Assembly (NCBI GenBank): GCA_947475735.1
Contig: CANJLQ010000008.1
Span: forward strand, 124,001 to 188,000
Length of the DNA stretch: 64,000 nucleotides
Direction of reading: 5' to 3'
From: Caulobacteraceae bacterium
GTDB lineage: Bacteria; Pseudomonadota; Alphaproteobacteria; Caulobacterales; Caulobacteraceae
Shown piece after piece: positions 21,717-29,899 of this stretch. The notes under the pieces were generated by a model that worked only from the letters and a program-made list of their open reading frames with translations, did not search any database and was not told the origin of the DNA. Within the stretch, counting starts at the first letter, position 1. The number at the start of each line of letters is the position of its first letter. The position numbers and the translations under genes are program-made.

Positions 21717-23374
21717 CAACCACGACACCGGAAGCTGCCGAAGGCGCGATCACGCGCGACGACCGACTGGTCATCCTGGCGTCGTCCGTCGGCACTGTGA
21801 TCGAGTGGTACGACTTCTATCTGTACGGCTCGCTCGCGGCGATCATCACCGTCCAGTTCTTCTCTGGGGTCAACGAAACCACCGGCTACATCTTCGCGCT
21901 GATGGCCTTTGCCGCCGGGTTCGCGGTTCGTCCCTTCGGCGCGGTGGTGTTCGGAAGGCTGGGCGATCTGTGGGGGCGCAAGAACACCTTCCTGGTCACC
22001 ATGCTGCTGATGGGGCTGTCGACCTTCGTCGTCGGCCTGTTGCCCAGCTATGCCGCCATCGGCGTCGCGGCGCCGATCATCCTTGTCGTGATGCGGCTGA
22101 TTCAGGGCCTGGCGCTGGGCGGCGAGTACGGCGGCGCCGCCACCTATGTCGCCGAGCACGCCCCTCCCGGCAAGCGGGGCTTTTACACCAGCTTCATCCA
22201 GATCACGGCGACGGCGGGGCTGATGATCAGTCTGATGGTCATCCTGGCGACGCGGACGATCGTGGGCGAAGAGGCGTTCCTGGACTGGGGCTGGCGGGTT
22301 CCATTCCTGCTGTCCATCCTGATGCTGGGCGTGTCGCTGCTGATCCGCCTCAAACTGGCCGAGAGCCCCTCGTTCCAGCGCATGAAGGCCGAGGGACGGG
22401 GATCGAAAACGCCGCTCAAAGACAGCTTCGGACGGTGGCCCAACTTGAAACTGGTCCTGATCGCGCTGTTTGGACTGGCCGCCGGACAAGCTGTCGTCTG
22501 GTACACCGGTCAGTTCTACGCCCTGTTCTTCCTGGAGCGGGTGATGAAGGTGGACGCGGCCCTGGCCAACACCCTGATCGCCCTTGCCCTGTTGCTGGCG
22601 ACGCCGTTCTTCGTCTTCTGGGGCTGGCTGTCGGACAAGGTCGGGCGCAAGCCCATCATCCTCGGCGGGTGCCTGCTGGCGGCGGCGACCTACTTTCCGC
22701 TGTTCCGGGGGCTGACCGTGGCGGCCAATCCCCAGCTGGCCGCCGCGACGGCCGCGGCTCCGGTCGTGGTCCGTGCCGATCCGGCCGATTGTTCGCTTCA
22801 GTTCGACCCGATCGGCCGGACGGTGTTCAACAGCTCCTGTGACCTGGCCAAATCCTATCTGGCCAAGGCGGGCGTCACCTACAGCAATGAGGCGGCGCCG
22901 TCGGGCGCGGTCGCCACGATCGCGATCGGCGAAACCACGGTCTCGAGCTTCGCGGGAGACGCGCTGCCTCAGCAGGAGTTCGCCGCTCGACGCACGGCCT
23001 GGGAAGCCGAGGTCGGTGCCGCGCTCGCGACCGCTGGCTATCCTGCCGAGGCCGACAGCGCGCGCGTCAACAAGCCCCTGACGGTCGCCATCCTGTTCGT
23101 GCTCGTCTTCTATGTGACCATGGTCTACGGGCCGATCGCGGCGGCCCTCGTGGAGATGTTCCCGACCAACATCCGCTACACATCCATGTCGCTGCCCTAC
23201 CATGTCGGCAATGGCTGGTTCGGCGGTTTCTTGCCGACCACCGCCTTCGCCATGGTCGCGGCGACCGGCAACATCTACTACGGCCTCTGGTATCCCGTGG
23301 TGGTGGCTTTGCTGACCGTTGTCATCGGCTTTGTCTTCGTCCGCGAGGGGCGCAAGGTCGATCTCGACGCCTGA
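21713..23374 (+). CDS. MFS transporter, metabolite:H+ symporter (MHS) family, with a large extracytoplasmic insert
   Basis: A 553-aa inner-membrane permease. MHS-family blocks are [33 protein letters not shown] and [17 protein letters not shown] soluble-looking insert of about 100 residues with two cysteines ([11 protein letters not shown] and [12 protein letters not shown], about residues 345-450) interrupts the second half, before [22 protein letters not shown] relatives carry organic acids, osmolytes or sugars acids; the gene lies directly before acetyl-CoA synthetase (23-bp gap), which suggests acetate or another short acid. Specificity is inferred. Confidence 0.8.
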   Translation: MTTTTPEAAEGAITRDDRLVILASSVGTVIEWYDFYLYGSLAAIITVQFFSGVNETTGYIFALMAFAAGFAVRPFGAVVFGRLGDLWGRKNTFLVTMLLMGLSTFVVGLLPSYAAIGVAAPIILVVMRLIQGLALGGEYGGAATYVAEHAPPGKRGFYTSFIQITATAGLMISLMVILATRTIVGEEAFLDWGWRVPFLLSILMLGVSLLIRLKLAESPSFQRMKAEGRGSKTPLKDSFGRWPNLKLVLIALFGLAAGQAVVWYTGQFYALFFLERVMKVDAALANTLIALALLLATPFFVFWGWLSDKVGRKPIILGGCLLAAATYFPLFRGLTVAANPQLAAATAAAPVVVRADPADCSLQFDPIGRTVFNSSCDLAKSYLAKAGVTYSNEAAPSGAVATIAIGETTVSSFAGDALPQQEFAARRTAWEAEVGAALATAGYPAEADSARVNKPLTVAILFVLVFYVTMVYGPIAAALVEMFPTNIRYTSMSLPYHVGNGWFGGFLPTTAFAMVAATGNIYYGLWYPVVVALLTVVIGFVFVREGRKVDLDA

Positions 23375-23397
23375 TCTTGGATGGACGCTCAAGACCC

Positions 23398-25329
23398 ATG
23401 ACTGACCGCGACCTCTATCCCGTTTCGCCGGAGTGGGCGGCGCGCGCGCACATGAACCGCGAGGCTTACGAGGCGGCCCGGATCGCGGCCCGCGAGACGC
23501 CCGGCACCTTCTGGGCCGAGCAGGCGAAACGACTGGACTGGATCACCGCGCCCACGGTCATCAAGGACGTCTCCTTCGACCGCGACGACTTCCGCATCCG
23601 ATGGTTCGCCGACGGGGTGCTGAACGTCTGTTTCAACTGCGTGGACCGCCACCTGCCCGCGCGCGCCGATCAGACGGCCATCCTGTGGGAGGGCGACGAC
23701 CCGGCCCAGTCCGGCGGCCTGACCTACGCCGAGCTGCACCGCGAGGTGTGCCGCATGGCCAATGTGCTGAAGTCGCTGGGCGTCAGGAAGGGCGACCGGG
23801 TCACGATCTATCTGCCGATGATCCCGGCTGCGGCGGTCGCCATGCTGGCCTGCGCGCGGATCGGGGCGATCCATTCGGTGGTGTTCGGCGGGTTCAGCCC
23901 CGACAGCTTGGCCGGGCGGATCGAGGATTGCGGTTCGACCCTGGTCATCACCGCCGACGAAGGCCTGAGGGGCGGCAAGCGGGTGCCGTTGAAGGCCAAT
24001 GTCGATGCGGCCTTGGAAAAGGTCGCTGTTCAGACGGTGCTGGTCATCAGCCACACCAACGCGGACGTGCCCATGACCGGCGGGCGCGACTTCCGCTACG
24101 GCGAGCTCAAACACGGCGTGTCCGACGACTGCCCGTGCGAGCCGATGAACGCCGAGGATCCGCTGTTCATCCTCTATACCTCAGGCTCGACGGGAAAGCC
24201 GAAGGGGGTTCTGCATACCACCGGCGGCTATCTGTTCTGGGCGTCTTGGACGCATGAACTGGTGTTCGATTATCGGCCCGGCGAGGTCTTCTGGTGCACG
24301 GCCGACGTCGGCTGGGTGACCGGCCACAGCTACGTCGTCTACGGCCCTCTGGCGAATGCGGGCACGACCCTGATGTTCGAGGGGGTGCCCAACCACCCGA
24401 CCGTCAGCCGGTTCTGGGAGGTGATCGACAAGCACAAGGTCGAGATCTTCTACACCGCCCCCACGGCTCTGCGGGCGCTGATGCGCGAGGGCGAGGCGCC
24501 GGTCAAGGCGTCCAGCCGGGCTTCGCTGCGCCTGCTGGGAACGGTCGGCGAACCCATCAATCCCGAGGCCTGGCGCTGGTATCACGAGGTGGTGGGCGAG
24601 GGGCGCCTGCCGATCGTGGACACCTGGTGGCAGACCGAAACCGGGGGTGTGCTGGTCAGCCCGTTGCCCGGGGCGACGGACCTGAAGCCCGGATCGGCCA
24701 CACGGCCGCTGCCGGGCGTCGAACTGCAGCTGGTCGATGCCGAAGGGGTGGTGCTGGACGGCGAGACGAGCGGCAACCTGGTCATCACCGACAGCTGGCC
24801 GGGCCAGATGCGGACGGTCTGGGGCGATCCTCAGCGGTTCTTCGACACCTATTTCAGCGCCTATCCCGGCAAATACTTCACGGGCGACGGCTGCCGACGG
24901 GACGCGGACGGCGACTATTGGATCACCGGGCGGGTGGACGACGTGATCAACGTCTCGGGCCACCGGATGGGCACGGCTGAAGTGGAGAGCGCGCTCGTTC
25001 TGCACCCGGACGTGGCGGAAGCGGCCGTTGTCGGTTTCCCCCACGACATCAAGGGACAGGGCATCTATGCCTATGTAACGCTCAACGTGGGGATTGAGGC
25101 GACCGACGCCTTGCGCGCGGCCCTCGTCACCCACGTCCGCAAGGAGATCGGCCCGATCGCCGCTCCCGATGTGATCCACTGGGCCCCGGGCCTGCCCAAG
25201 ACGCGATCGGGCAAGATCATGCGGCGAATTCTACGAAAGATCGCCGAGGGCGAGATCACCGCTCTGGGCGACACCTCGACCCTGGCCGATCCCGCGGTCG
25301 TCGATGCGCTGATCAGCGGCAGGGTCTGA
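23398..25329 (+). CDS. acsA: Acetyl-CoA synthetase (AMP-forming)
   Basis: A 643-aa ligase converting acetate, CoA and ATP to acetyl-CoA. The AMP-binding core [20 protein letters not shown], the substrate-pocket motif TWWQTETGG with the Trp that restricts family members to short acids, and the C-terminal [14 protein letters not shown] with the acetylatable Lys are intact. The start is the ATG at 23398. It is the apparent last gene of the receptor operon. Co-transcription with sugar-ester genes would deal with acetate released by esterases (inferred). Propionate as substrate is possible. Confidence 0.88.
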   Translation: MTDRDLYPVSPEWAARAHMNREAYEAARIAARETPGTFWAEQAKRLDWITAPTVIKDVSFDRDDFRIRWFADGVLNVCFNCVDRHLPARADQTAILWEGDDPAQSGGLTYAELHREVCRMANVLKSLGVRKGDRVTIYLPMIPAAAVAMLACARIGAIHSVVFGGFSPDSLAGRIEDCGSTLVITADEGLRGGKRVPLKANVDAALEKVAVQTVLVISHTNADVPMTGGRDFRYGELKHGVSDDCPCEPMNAEDPLFILYTSGSTGKPKGVLHTTGGYLFWASWTHELVFDYRPGEVFWCTADVGWVTGHSYVVYGPLANAGTTLMFEGVPNHPTVSRFWEVIDKHKVEIFYTAPTALRALMREGEAPVKASSRASLRLLGTVGEPINPEAWRWYHEVVGEGRLPIVDTWWQTETGGVLVSPLPGATDLKPGSATRPLPGVELQLVDAEGVVLDGETSGNLVITDSWPGQMRTVWGDPQRFFDTYFSAYPGKYFTGDGCRRDADGDYWITGRVDDVINVSGHRMGTAEVESALVLHPDVAEAAVVGFPHDIKGQGIYAYVTLNVGIEATDALRAALVTHVRKEIGPIAAPDVIHWAPGLPKTRSGKIMRRILRKIAEGEITALGDTSTLADPAVVDALISGRV

Positions 25330-25390
25330 CGGACGTGGCTCGGGCGTGACCCGTTCGGCGCGCGCCGCGCCACGTGTCGGCTGAGGAAAG

Positions 25391-25480
<90 letters not shown>

Positions 25481-25565
25481 GCGGGGCCGTGTGCGCTCGG
25501 TCGAAAGCGAGCGGCCTCTCTAATGGGCCGGCTCTGGCACCGCAAGCCGGAATCTCGGCCGGCCT

Positions 25566-26507
25566 TCAGCGCAGGGCGGGCAGGGCCAGGCCCGGGGCCT
25601 GACCGTCGGCGTTGACGGTCCCGGTATAGCGAAACAGCTCCGCCGGGCGCCCTCCCGTCCCGGTCGACAGCCGCCCGGTCGGGGCCACGAGGCCCGTGCG
25701 CTCGACCCCCCGGCGGAAGTTCTGCTTGTGCAGCGACAGGCCCACCACGGCTTCGGCGGCGGTCTGCAAGGCCGAGAGGGTGAAGGTGTCGGGTGTCAGC
25801 TCGAAAAGGACGGGTCGATAACGCAGCTTGCTACGCAGCCGACCCAGGCCCGTCGCCAGGATTCGACGGTGGTCCGAGGCCATCGCGCGGTCGCCAAGCG
25901 TCAGGGGGCAGGCATCGTCACGGTCCCGCGCCGCCTCGGCCACCAGTCCCGCCTCGTACAGCAGTTCGAACCGTTCCAGCACCCGCGCCTCGTCCCAGCG
26001 CGGGCCTGATCCGGCGGGGAACAAAGCCTCGGCGCGCGTTCGCCGGCGGACATCGTCGCCAGCCCAGACCTTCAGACCCGCGACGATCGCGGCCGTCGCC
26101 GGCGCGCCGAGACCGCGGCGATCCTCCCATGGAAACAGCTCCAGCACGGGGGTCCAGCGGGCCCCCGGCGGGGTCATGTCCACCGCGTCGGCGGTCAGGG
26201 CCAGATAACCGACGGAGACCTCGCGGCTCCGGTCCGGGCCCGGCGTCGCGCGAGGGGCGTCGCGGCCTGCGTCCCCGAAGGTGTAGAGCTGCTCGACGAA
26301 ACCGAGGCCGAAGCCCGTTTGGGCCGTCACGAAGGCCCGGAGCGCCAGTTCGAAGGTCCGGTCGCGCGCGGGGTCGAATGGGCCCGACGGCAGGGCCAAC
26401 TCACCTTCCGGGCTCTCGGTGGTCAGCACACTGAGGCGGCCGGACCGGAGCGCCATGACCACGGCCGACAGGCCGATCCGGACACCGTGTTCTCCGCCCC
26501 AGCTCAC
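25566..26507 (-). CDS. NrtR-like regulator: Nudix-fold domain with winged helix
   Basis: A 313-aa protein with an N-terminal Nudix-like fold (RIGLSAVVMALRSGRLSVLT) and a C-terminal winged helix whose recognition segment HKQNFRRGVERTGLV is typical of the NrtR family. The Nudix catalytic box is degenerate: the segment PSGPFDPARDRTFELALRAF lacks the REUXEEXGU glutamates, so hydrolysis is unlikely and ligand sensing likely. NrtR proteins repress NAD-related genes using ADP-ribose-type ligands; the target here is unknown. It starts with GTG and lies 4 bases after the HD hydrolase gene. Confidence 0.7.
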   Translation of the reverse strand: MSWGGEHGVRIGLSAVVMALRSGRLSVLTTESPEGELALPSGPFDPARDRTFELALRAFVTAQTGFGLGFVEQLYTFGDAGRDAPRATPGPDRSREVSVGYLALTADAVDMTPPGARWTPVLELFPWEDRRGLGAPATAAIVAGLKVWAGDDVRRRTRAEALFPAGSGPRWDEARVLERFELLYEAGLVAEAARDRDDACPLTLGDRAMASDHRRILATGLGRLRSKLRYRPVLFELTPDTFTLSALQTAAEAVVGLSLHKQNFRRGVERTGLVAPTGRLSTGTGGRPAELFRYTGTVNADGQAPGLALPALR

Positions 26508-26511
26508 CGTC

Positions 26512-27174
26512 TCACTCCGTGTGCCAGGCGTCGGGGCCGGGCAGGACGCCGATGGCCTCAGACAGGAGGCGGTAGCGTTCGACGTAGCGGGCCTGGGCCT
26601 GGGCGGGAGGCAGGGGCTCGATCACGAGATCATAGCCGGGCGGCGGTGCGCCGAAGAAGCCCAGGGCCTCGGCTTCGCTGAACCCCGCCAGCTGGGTCGC
26701 CTCGAAGAAGGCACAGGCCTTGTCGGCGCTCTTGATCAGCTTCTTGACCGGCAACGGCGTCTTGGGCGGCAGGCCGAAGCGCACGTGGATGGCGTCTTCC
26801 AGCCGCGCCTCGAAGGCCTTGTAACTGACGCCGAGAGCCGCCTTGAACGGCGAGATCATGTCGCCAATGACGTATTCCGACGCATCGTGCAGCAGGGCGA
26901 CCAGCCGCCATTTCGGCTCCAGCCCCGGCTTGATATGGGCGGCGATCTCCTCGACGACGCAGGAGTGCTGGGCGACGGAAAAGGCGTGCTCGCCCAGGGT
27001 CTGGCCGTTCCATCGAGCGACGCGGGCCAGGCCGTGGGCGATGTCCTCGATCTCGATGTCGAACGGCGACGGGTCCAGCAGGTCCAGCCGACGACCCGAC
27101 AGCATCCTCTGCCAGGCGCGCGGGGCGGCCTTGGCGCTGGAACGGGGCAGGCGGCGAGCGGGCGTGGCGTCCAA
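26512..27174 (-). CDS. HD-domain nucleotidase, YfbR-like
   Basis: About 220 aa. HD phosphohydrolase features are GEHAFSVAQHS, the metal pair HDASEYVIGD and a downstream Asp in KSADKACAFFEA. It resembles 5'-deoxynucleotidases of the YfbR type. The start is uncertain; TTG at 27174 is the earliest supported and leaves the conserved RAWQRMLSGRRLDLLDPSP block intact. It forms an operon with the NrtR-like gene, which would fit a nucleotide-metabolism role. Confidence 0.75.
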   Translation of the reverse strand: MDATPARRLPRSSAKAAPRAWQRMLSGRRLDLLDPSPFDIEIEDIAHGLARVARWNGQTLGEHAFSVAQHSCVVEEIAAHIKPGLEPKWRLVALLHDASEYVIGDMISPFKAALGVSYKAFEARLEDAIHVRFGLPPKTPLPVKKLIKSADKACAFFEATQLAGFSEAEALGFFGAPPPGYDLVIEPLPPAQAQARYVERYRLLSEAIGVLPGPDAWHTE

Positions 27175-27252
27175 GGCGAGGATCCTGTCGGGCGGCAGGT
27201 CAGGTGACCCATCCGGTGGCCGGGATCAAGCGCCGGATCGAACGTCTGCGGC

Positions 27253-28110
27253 CTATTCCCCGACGTTCAGCGTCACCAGATCCTTGGCGGAATCGAACAC
27301 GCCGTCGCTGTCGCGGTCCTTGGCCCGGACCGTGGCGATCACGATCGGTCCGCCCTCGGGCCCACGGGCCTCGAAGCCGACCAGCCGCCAGCCTTCTTCC
27401 GCCGGCCGATTGTCGGTCAGGATATAGGTGGTCCGAACCGTGTCGCCGGGGGCGCTCGTACGAATTTCCGCGGCATCGTCGCGGGCCTGAACGCTGACGC
27501 TCTCGTCGTCGGAGCTGACATCGACGGTCTGGCTGGCGTCATCGGCCTGGATCGAGAAGTTGCCGAACCGCACATTGGCCTTGTCGCCCTCGGCCTCCAC
27601 CGTCAGGCCGGGCAGACGCACGCTGGCGCGCTCGCCCGCGGCGACGGCCGCGCCCTCCGCCCGGATGCGGTCGCCCTCGGCGCGGATCGCGTCGCCCTCG
27701 GCACGCGCGGCGTCCGCCTCGGCGCGGGCGGCGTCGGCCTCCGCCCGAGCCTGGGACGCCTCCTGCGATGCGGCGAGGGCGGCGGCGGTGTGGGGCATGG
27801 ACCGAGCCAAGTCCTGCTCGAACCGGTCCAGCACCGTATCGGCGGACTGATCGTCCAGCTTGACCAGATGCAGCGAGACCTCGGCCCCGCGGGGACCGGA
27901 ATAGACGCAGACGTCGCCCCCCGAATGCGCCGATCCCTTGCGGGTGAGCACGCCGAGCGTCTCGGGGCACTGCAGGGTTTCGATGACCTTCAGGACGCCC
28001 TTGGCCTCTGTCTCGCTGGTGGTCGACGAGATGCGCACGGAGTTGTCGCCGTCACAGCCGGCAGCCAGGGCTGCGGCAAGAAGCAGGGGGGCGACGGCGA
28101 TCAGGCGCAT
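27253..28110 (-). CDS. Lipoprotein of unknown function with an Ala/Glu-rich repeat helix
   Basis: A 285-aa protein with a lipobox (LAAALAAGCDG, Cys19). Its middle, about residues 116-155, is a run of near-identical RAEADAA/RAEGDAI units predicted to form a charged helix or coiled coil. The C-terminal part includes RAKDRDSDGVFDSAKDLVTLNVGE, a calcium-binding-like DxDxDG stretch. No known family was recognised. It is probably anchored to the periplasmic side of a membrane. Confidence 0.65.
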   Translation of the reverse strand: MRLIAVAPLLLAAALAAGCDGDNSVRISSTTSETEAKGVLKVIETLQCPETLGVLTRKGSAHSGGDVCVYSGPRGAEVSLHLVKLDDQSADTVLDRFEQDLARSMPHTAAALAASQEASQARAEADAARAEADAARAEGDAIRAEGDRIRAEGAAVAAGERASVRLPGLTVEAEGDKANVRFGNFSIQADDASQTVDVSSDDESVSVQARDDAAEIRTSAPGDTVRTTYILTDNRPAEEGWRLVGFEARGPEGGPIVIATVRAKDRDSDGVFDSAKDLVTLNVGE

Positions 28111-28232
28111 TCGGGCGATCCTTTCGCCTTAGGTTTCGAACAAAAACAGCGGCTGTTCCAGTGAAATCGCGGTAACGGCCCGGACGATATCTGTTCGTCA
28201 AGTGTTCGGAACGCGGCGTTTCTGTCGTCGCC

Positions 28233-29105
28233 TCAGCCGCCGGGGCGCGCGCCTTCGCGTCGATTGAGGAAGGCCAGCCGCTCGAACAGATGAACGTCCT
28301 GCTCGTTCTTCAGCAGCGCCCCGTGCAGGGGGGGGATCAGCTTGTTGGGCGATGTCTCGCGCAGGGTCTCGGGCTGGACGTCGTCGACCATCAACAGCTT
28401 CAGCCAGTCCAGCAGCTCCGATGTCGACGGCTTCTTCTTCAGGCCCGGCGTGTCGCGGATCTCGTAGAAGGTCTTCAGCGCAGCGGCGACCAGGCGCGGC
28501 TTGATGCCCGGGAAGTGGACCTCGACGATCGCCTTCATCGTCTCGTCGTCGGGGAAGCGGATGTAGTGGAAGAAGCACCGGCGCAGGAAGGCGTCGGGCA
28601 ATTCCTTCTCGTTGTTCGAGGTGATGACCACGACGGGCCGGACGTCGGCCTTGATGGTCTCTCCGGTCTCCTGAACGAAAAACTCCATGCGGTCGAGTTC
28701 CTGCAGCAGGTCGTTGGGGAACTCGATGTCGGCCTTGTCGATCTCGTCGATCAGCAGGACCGGCCGAACCGGGCTGGTGAAGGCCTCCCACAGCTTGCCG
28801 GGCTTCAGATAGTTGCGGACGTCATGCACCCGCTCTTCGCCCAGCTGGCTGTCGCGCAGTCGGCTGACGGCGTCGTATTCATAGAGGCCGTTGTGGGCTT
28901 TGGTCGTCGACTTGATGTGCCAGGTGATCAGCGGCGCATTTAGCGCAGTGGCCATTTCGTAGGCCAGAACGGTCTTGCCGGTGCCGGGCTCGCCCTTGAT
29001 CAACAGGGGCCGCTCCAGCGCCACGGCGGCGTTGACCGCGATCTTCAGGTCCTGAGTGGCGATATAGTTCGAGGTGCCCTCGAACCGGTCGGTCGGCCGC
29101 GTCAT
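28233..29105 (-). CDS. MoxR-family AAA+ ATPase
   Basis: A 290-aa ATPase with Walker A GEPGTGKTVLA, Walker B PVLLIDEIDKAD and sensor-1-like PVVVITSNNEKELPDAFLRRC. MoxR proteins act as chaperones, usually with a von Willebrand-factor-A partner encoded next door. No VWA gene follows here. The start is ATG 29105 with GGAG six bases upstream; a GTG at 29117 is the alternative. Confidence 0.85.
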   Translation of the reverse strand: MTRPTDRFEGTSNYIATQDLKIAVNAAVALERPLLIKGEPGTGKTVLAYEMATALNAPLITWHIKSTTKAHNGLYEYDAVSRLRDSQLGEERVHDVRNYLKPGKLWEAFTSPVRPVLLIDEIDKADIEFPNDLLQELDRMEFFVQETGETIKADVRPVVVITSNNEKELPDAFLRRCFFHYIRFPDDETMKAIVEVHFPGIKPRLVAAALKTFYEIRDTPGLKKKPSTSELLDWLKLLMVDDVQPETLRETSPNKLIPPLHGALLKNEQDVHLFERLAFLNRREGARPGG

Positions 29106-29180
29106 CGACTGCTCCACTGATGTCCAGCAAGGCCTAGCCGATGACGCGGGCGGTTCACAACGATCCGTTTATCGCCGGTG

Positions 29181-29408
29181 TCAGGTGATGCGTTTGGCCG
29201 AGACGGGGTCGCTTGCGGGAAAGGTCTCCTCGACGCCTTCGTCGACCAGGGCCTCCTGACGGTCCTCCGCGTCGGTCTGCTCGGACAGATGGTCGTGCTT
29301 GCCTTCACCCAGGGGCGCGGTCTTGCGGGCATGGGCACCGTCGACGTCGTGGTCGTCCTTGCCGGCCGACCGGTCGGCGGTCTCATCGAACGTATTGGGG
29401 TCGGTCAT
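29181..29408 (-). CDS. Small acidic hypothetical protein
   Basis: 75 aa, hydrophilic and acidic, with the C-terminal phrase VEETFPASDPVSAKRIT. I have seen short proteins with an FPASDP tail but know no function. Its ATG overlaps the stop of the upstream acidic gene (ATGA), so both are co-translated. Confidence 0.6.
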   Translation of the reverse strand: MTDPNTFDETADRSAGKDDHDVDGAHARKTAPLGEGKHDHLSEQTDAEDRQEALVDEGVEETFPASDPVSAKRIT

Positions 29409-29848
29409 TTTTCGTCTCCTTCGGGCCCATAGCCCAGATCTTCGATGTCGTCGTCGGACAGGCGCTTGGCTTCCCAGTGGGCCGCGCTGGACTGCGCGCC
29501 GCGCACCTCTTCCATCAGGCCGGAATAGACCAGCTCGACGTCGCCCTCGCTGGCCGCGTCGGCTCCCAGGTCCTGATCCGACACGCGCTCGGCGTCCGAT
29601 CCGAACAGGCCGTCCGCTTCGGGCTCGACCCCATTCAGAGACAGATCGTCATCGAGGTCCTGATCGTCTTCGTCGAACGTCTCCTCGTCCGCATCACCCT
29701 CAGCTGAGGTCACGTCCAGAACGTCAGGCATTTCCTCGAAAGTTTTGTATTCATTCGTGACGCCGCCACTTTCACTGGCATCGGAGTTGTCTTCGTCGAA
29801 CGTCTCGGACTGATCCTGTTCGTCGGCGGTGTTGTCGAGATCGGGCAT
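29405..29848 (-). CDS. Highly acidic hypothetical protein
   Basis: 147 aa, with about a third Asp/Glu and almost no hydrophobic core; predicted largely disordered. It contains the phrases ETFDEDNSDAS and ETFDEDDQDLD, suggesting internal duplication. No known domain. It lies upstream of and overlaps the 75-aa acidic protein gene. Confidence 0.6.
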   Translation of the reverse strand: MPDLDNTADEQDQSETFDEDNSDASESGGVTNEYKTFEEMPDVLDVTSAEGDADEETFDEDDQDLDDDLSLNGVEPEADGLFGSDAERVSDQDLGADAASEGDVELVYSGLMEEVRGAQSSAAHWEAKRLSDDDIEDLGYGPEGDEK

Positions 29849-29899
29849 GGTCGCCTCCCTGTGTGGAAGGTCAACGCAGCCGCAGGCGACGACGTTCCG

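Noticed and set aside
25330..25390. Terminator after acsA
   Set aside because: ACGTGGC and GCCACGT can pair, but the loop is over 30 bases and no T-run follows.
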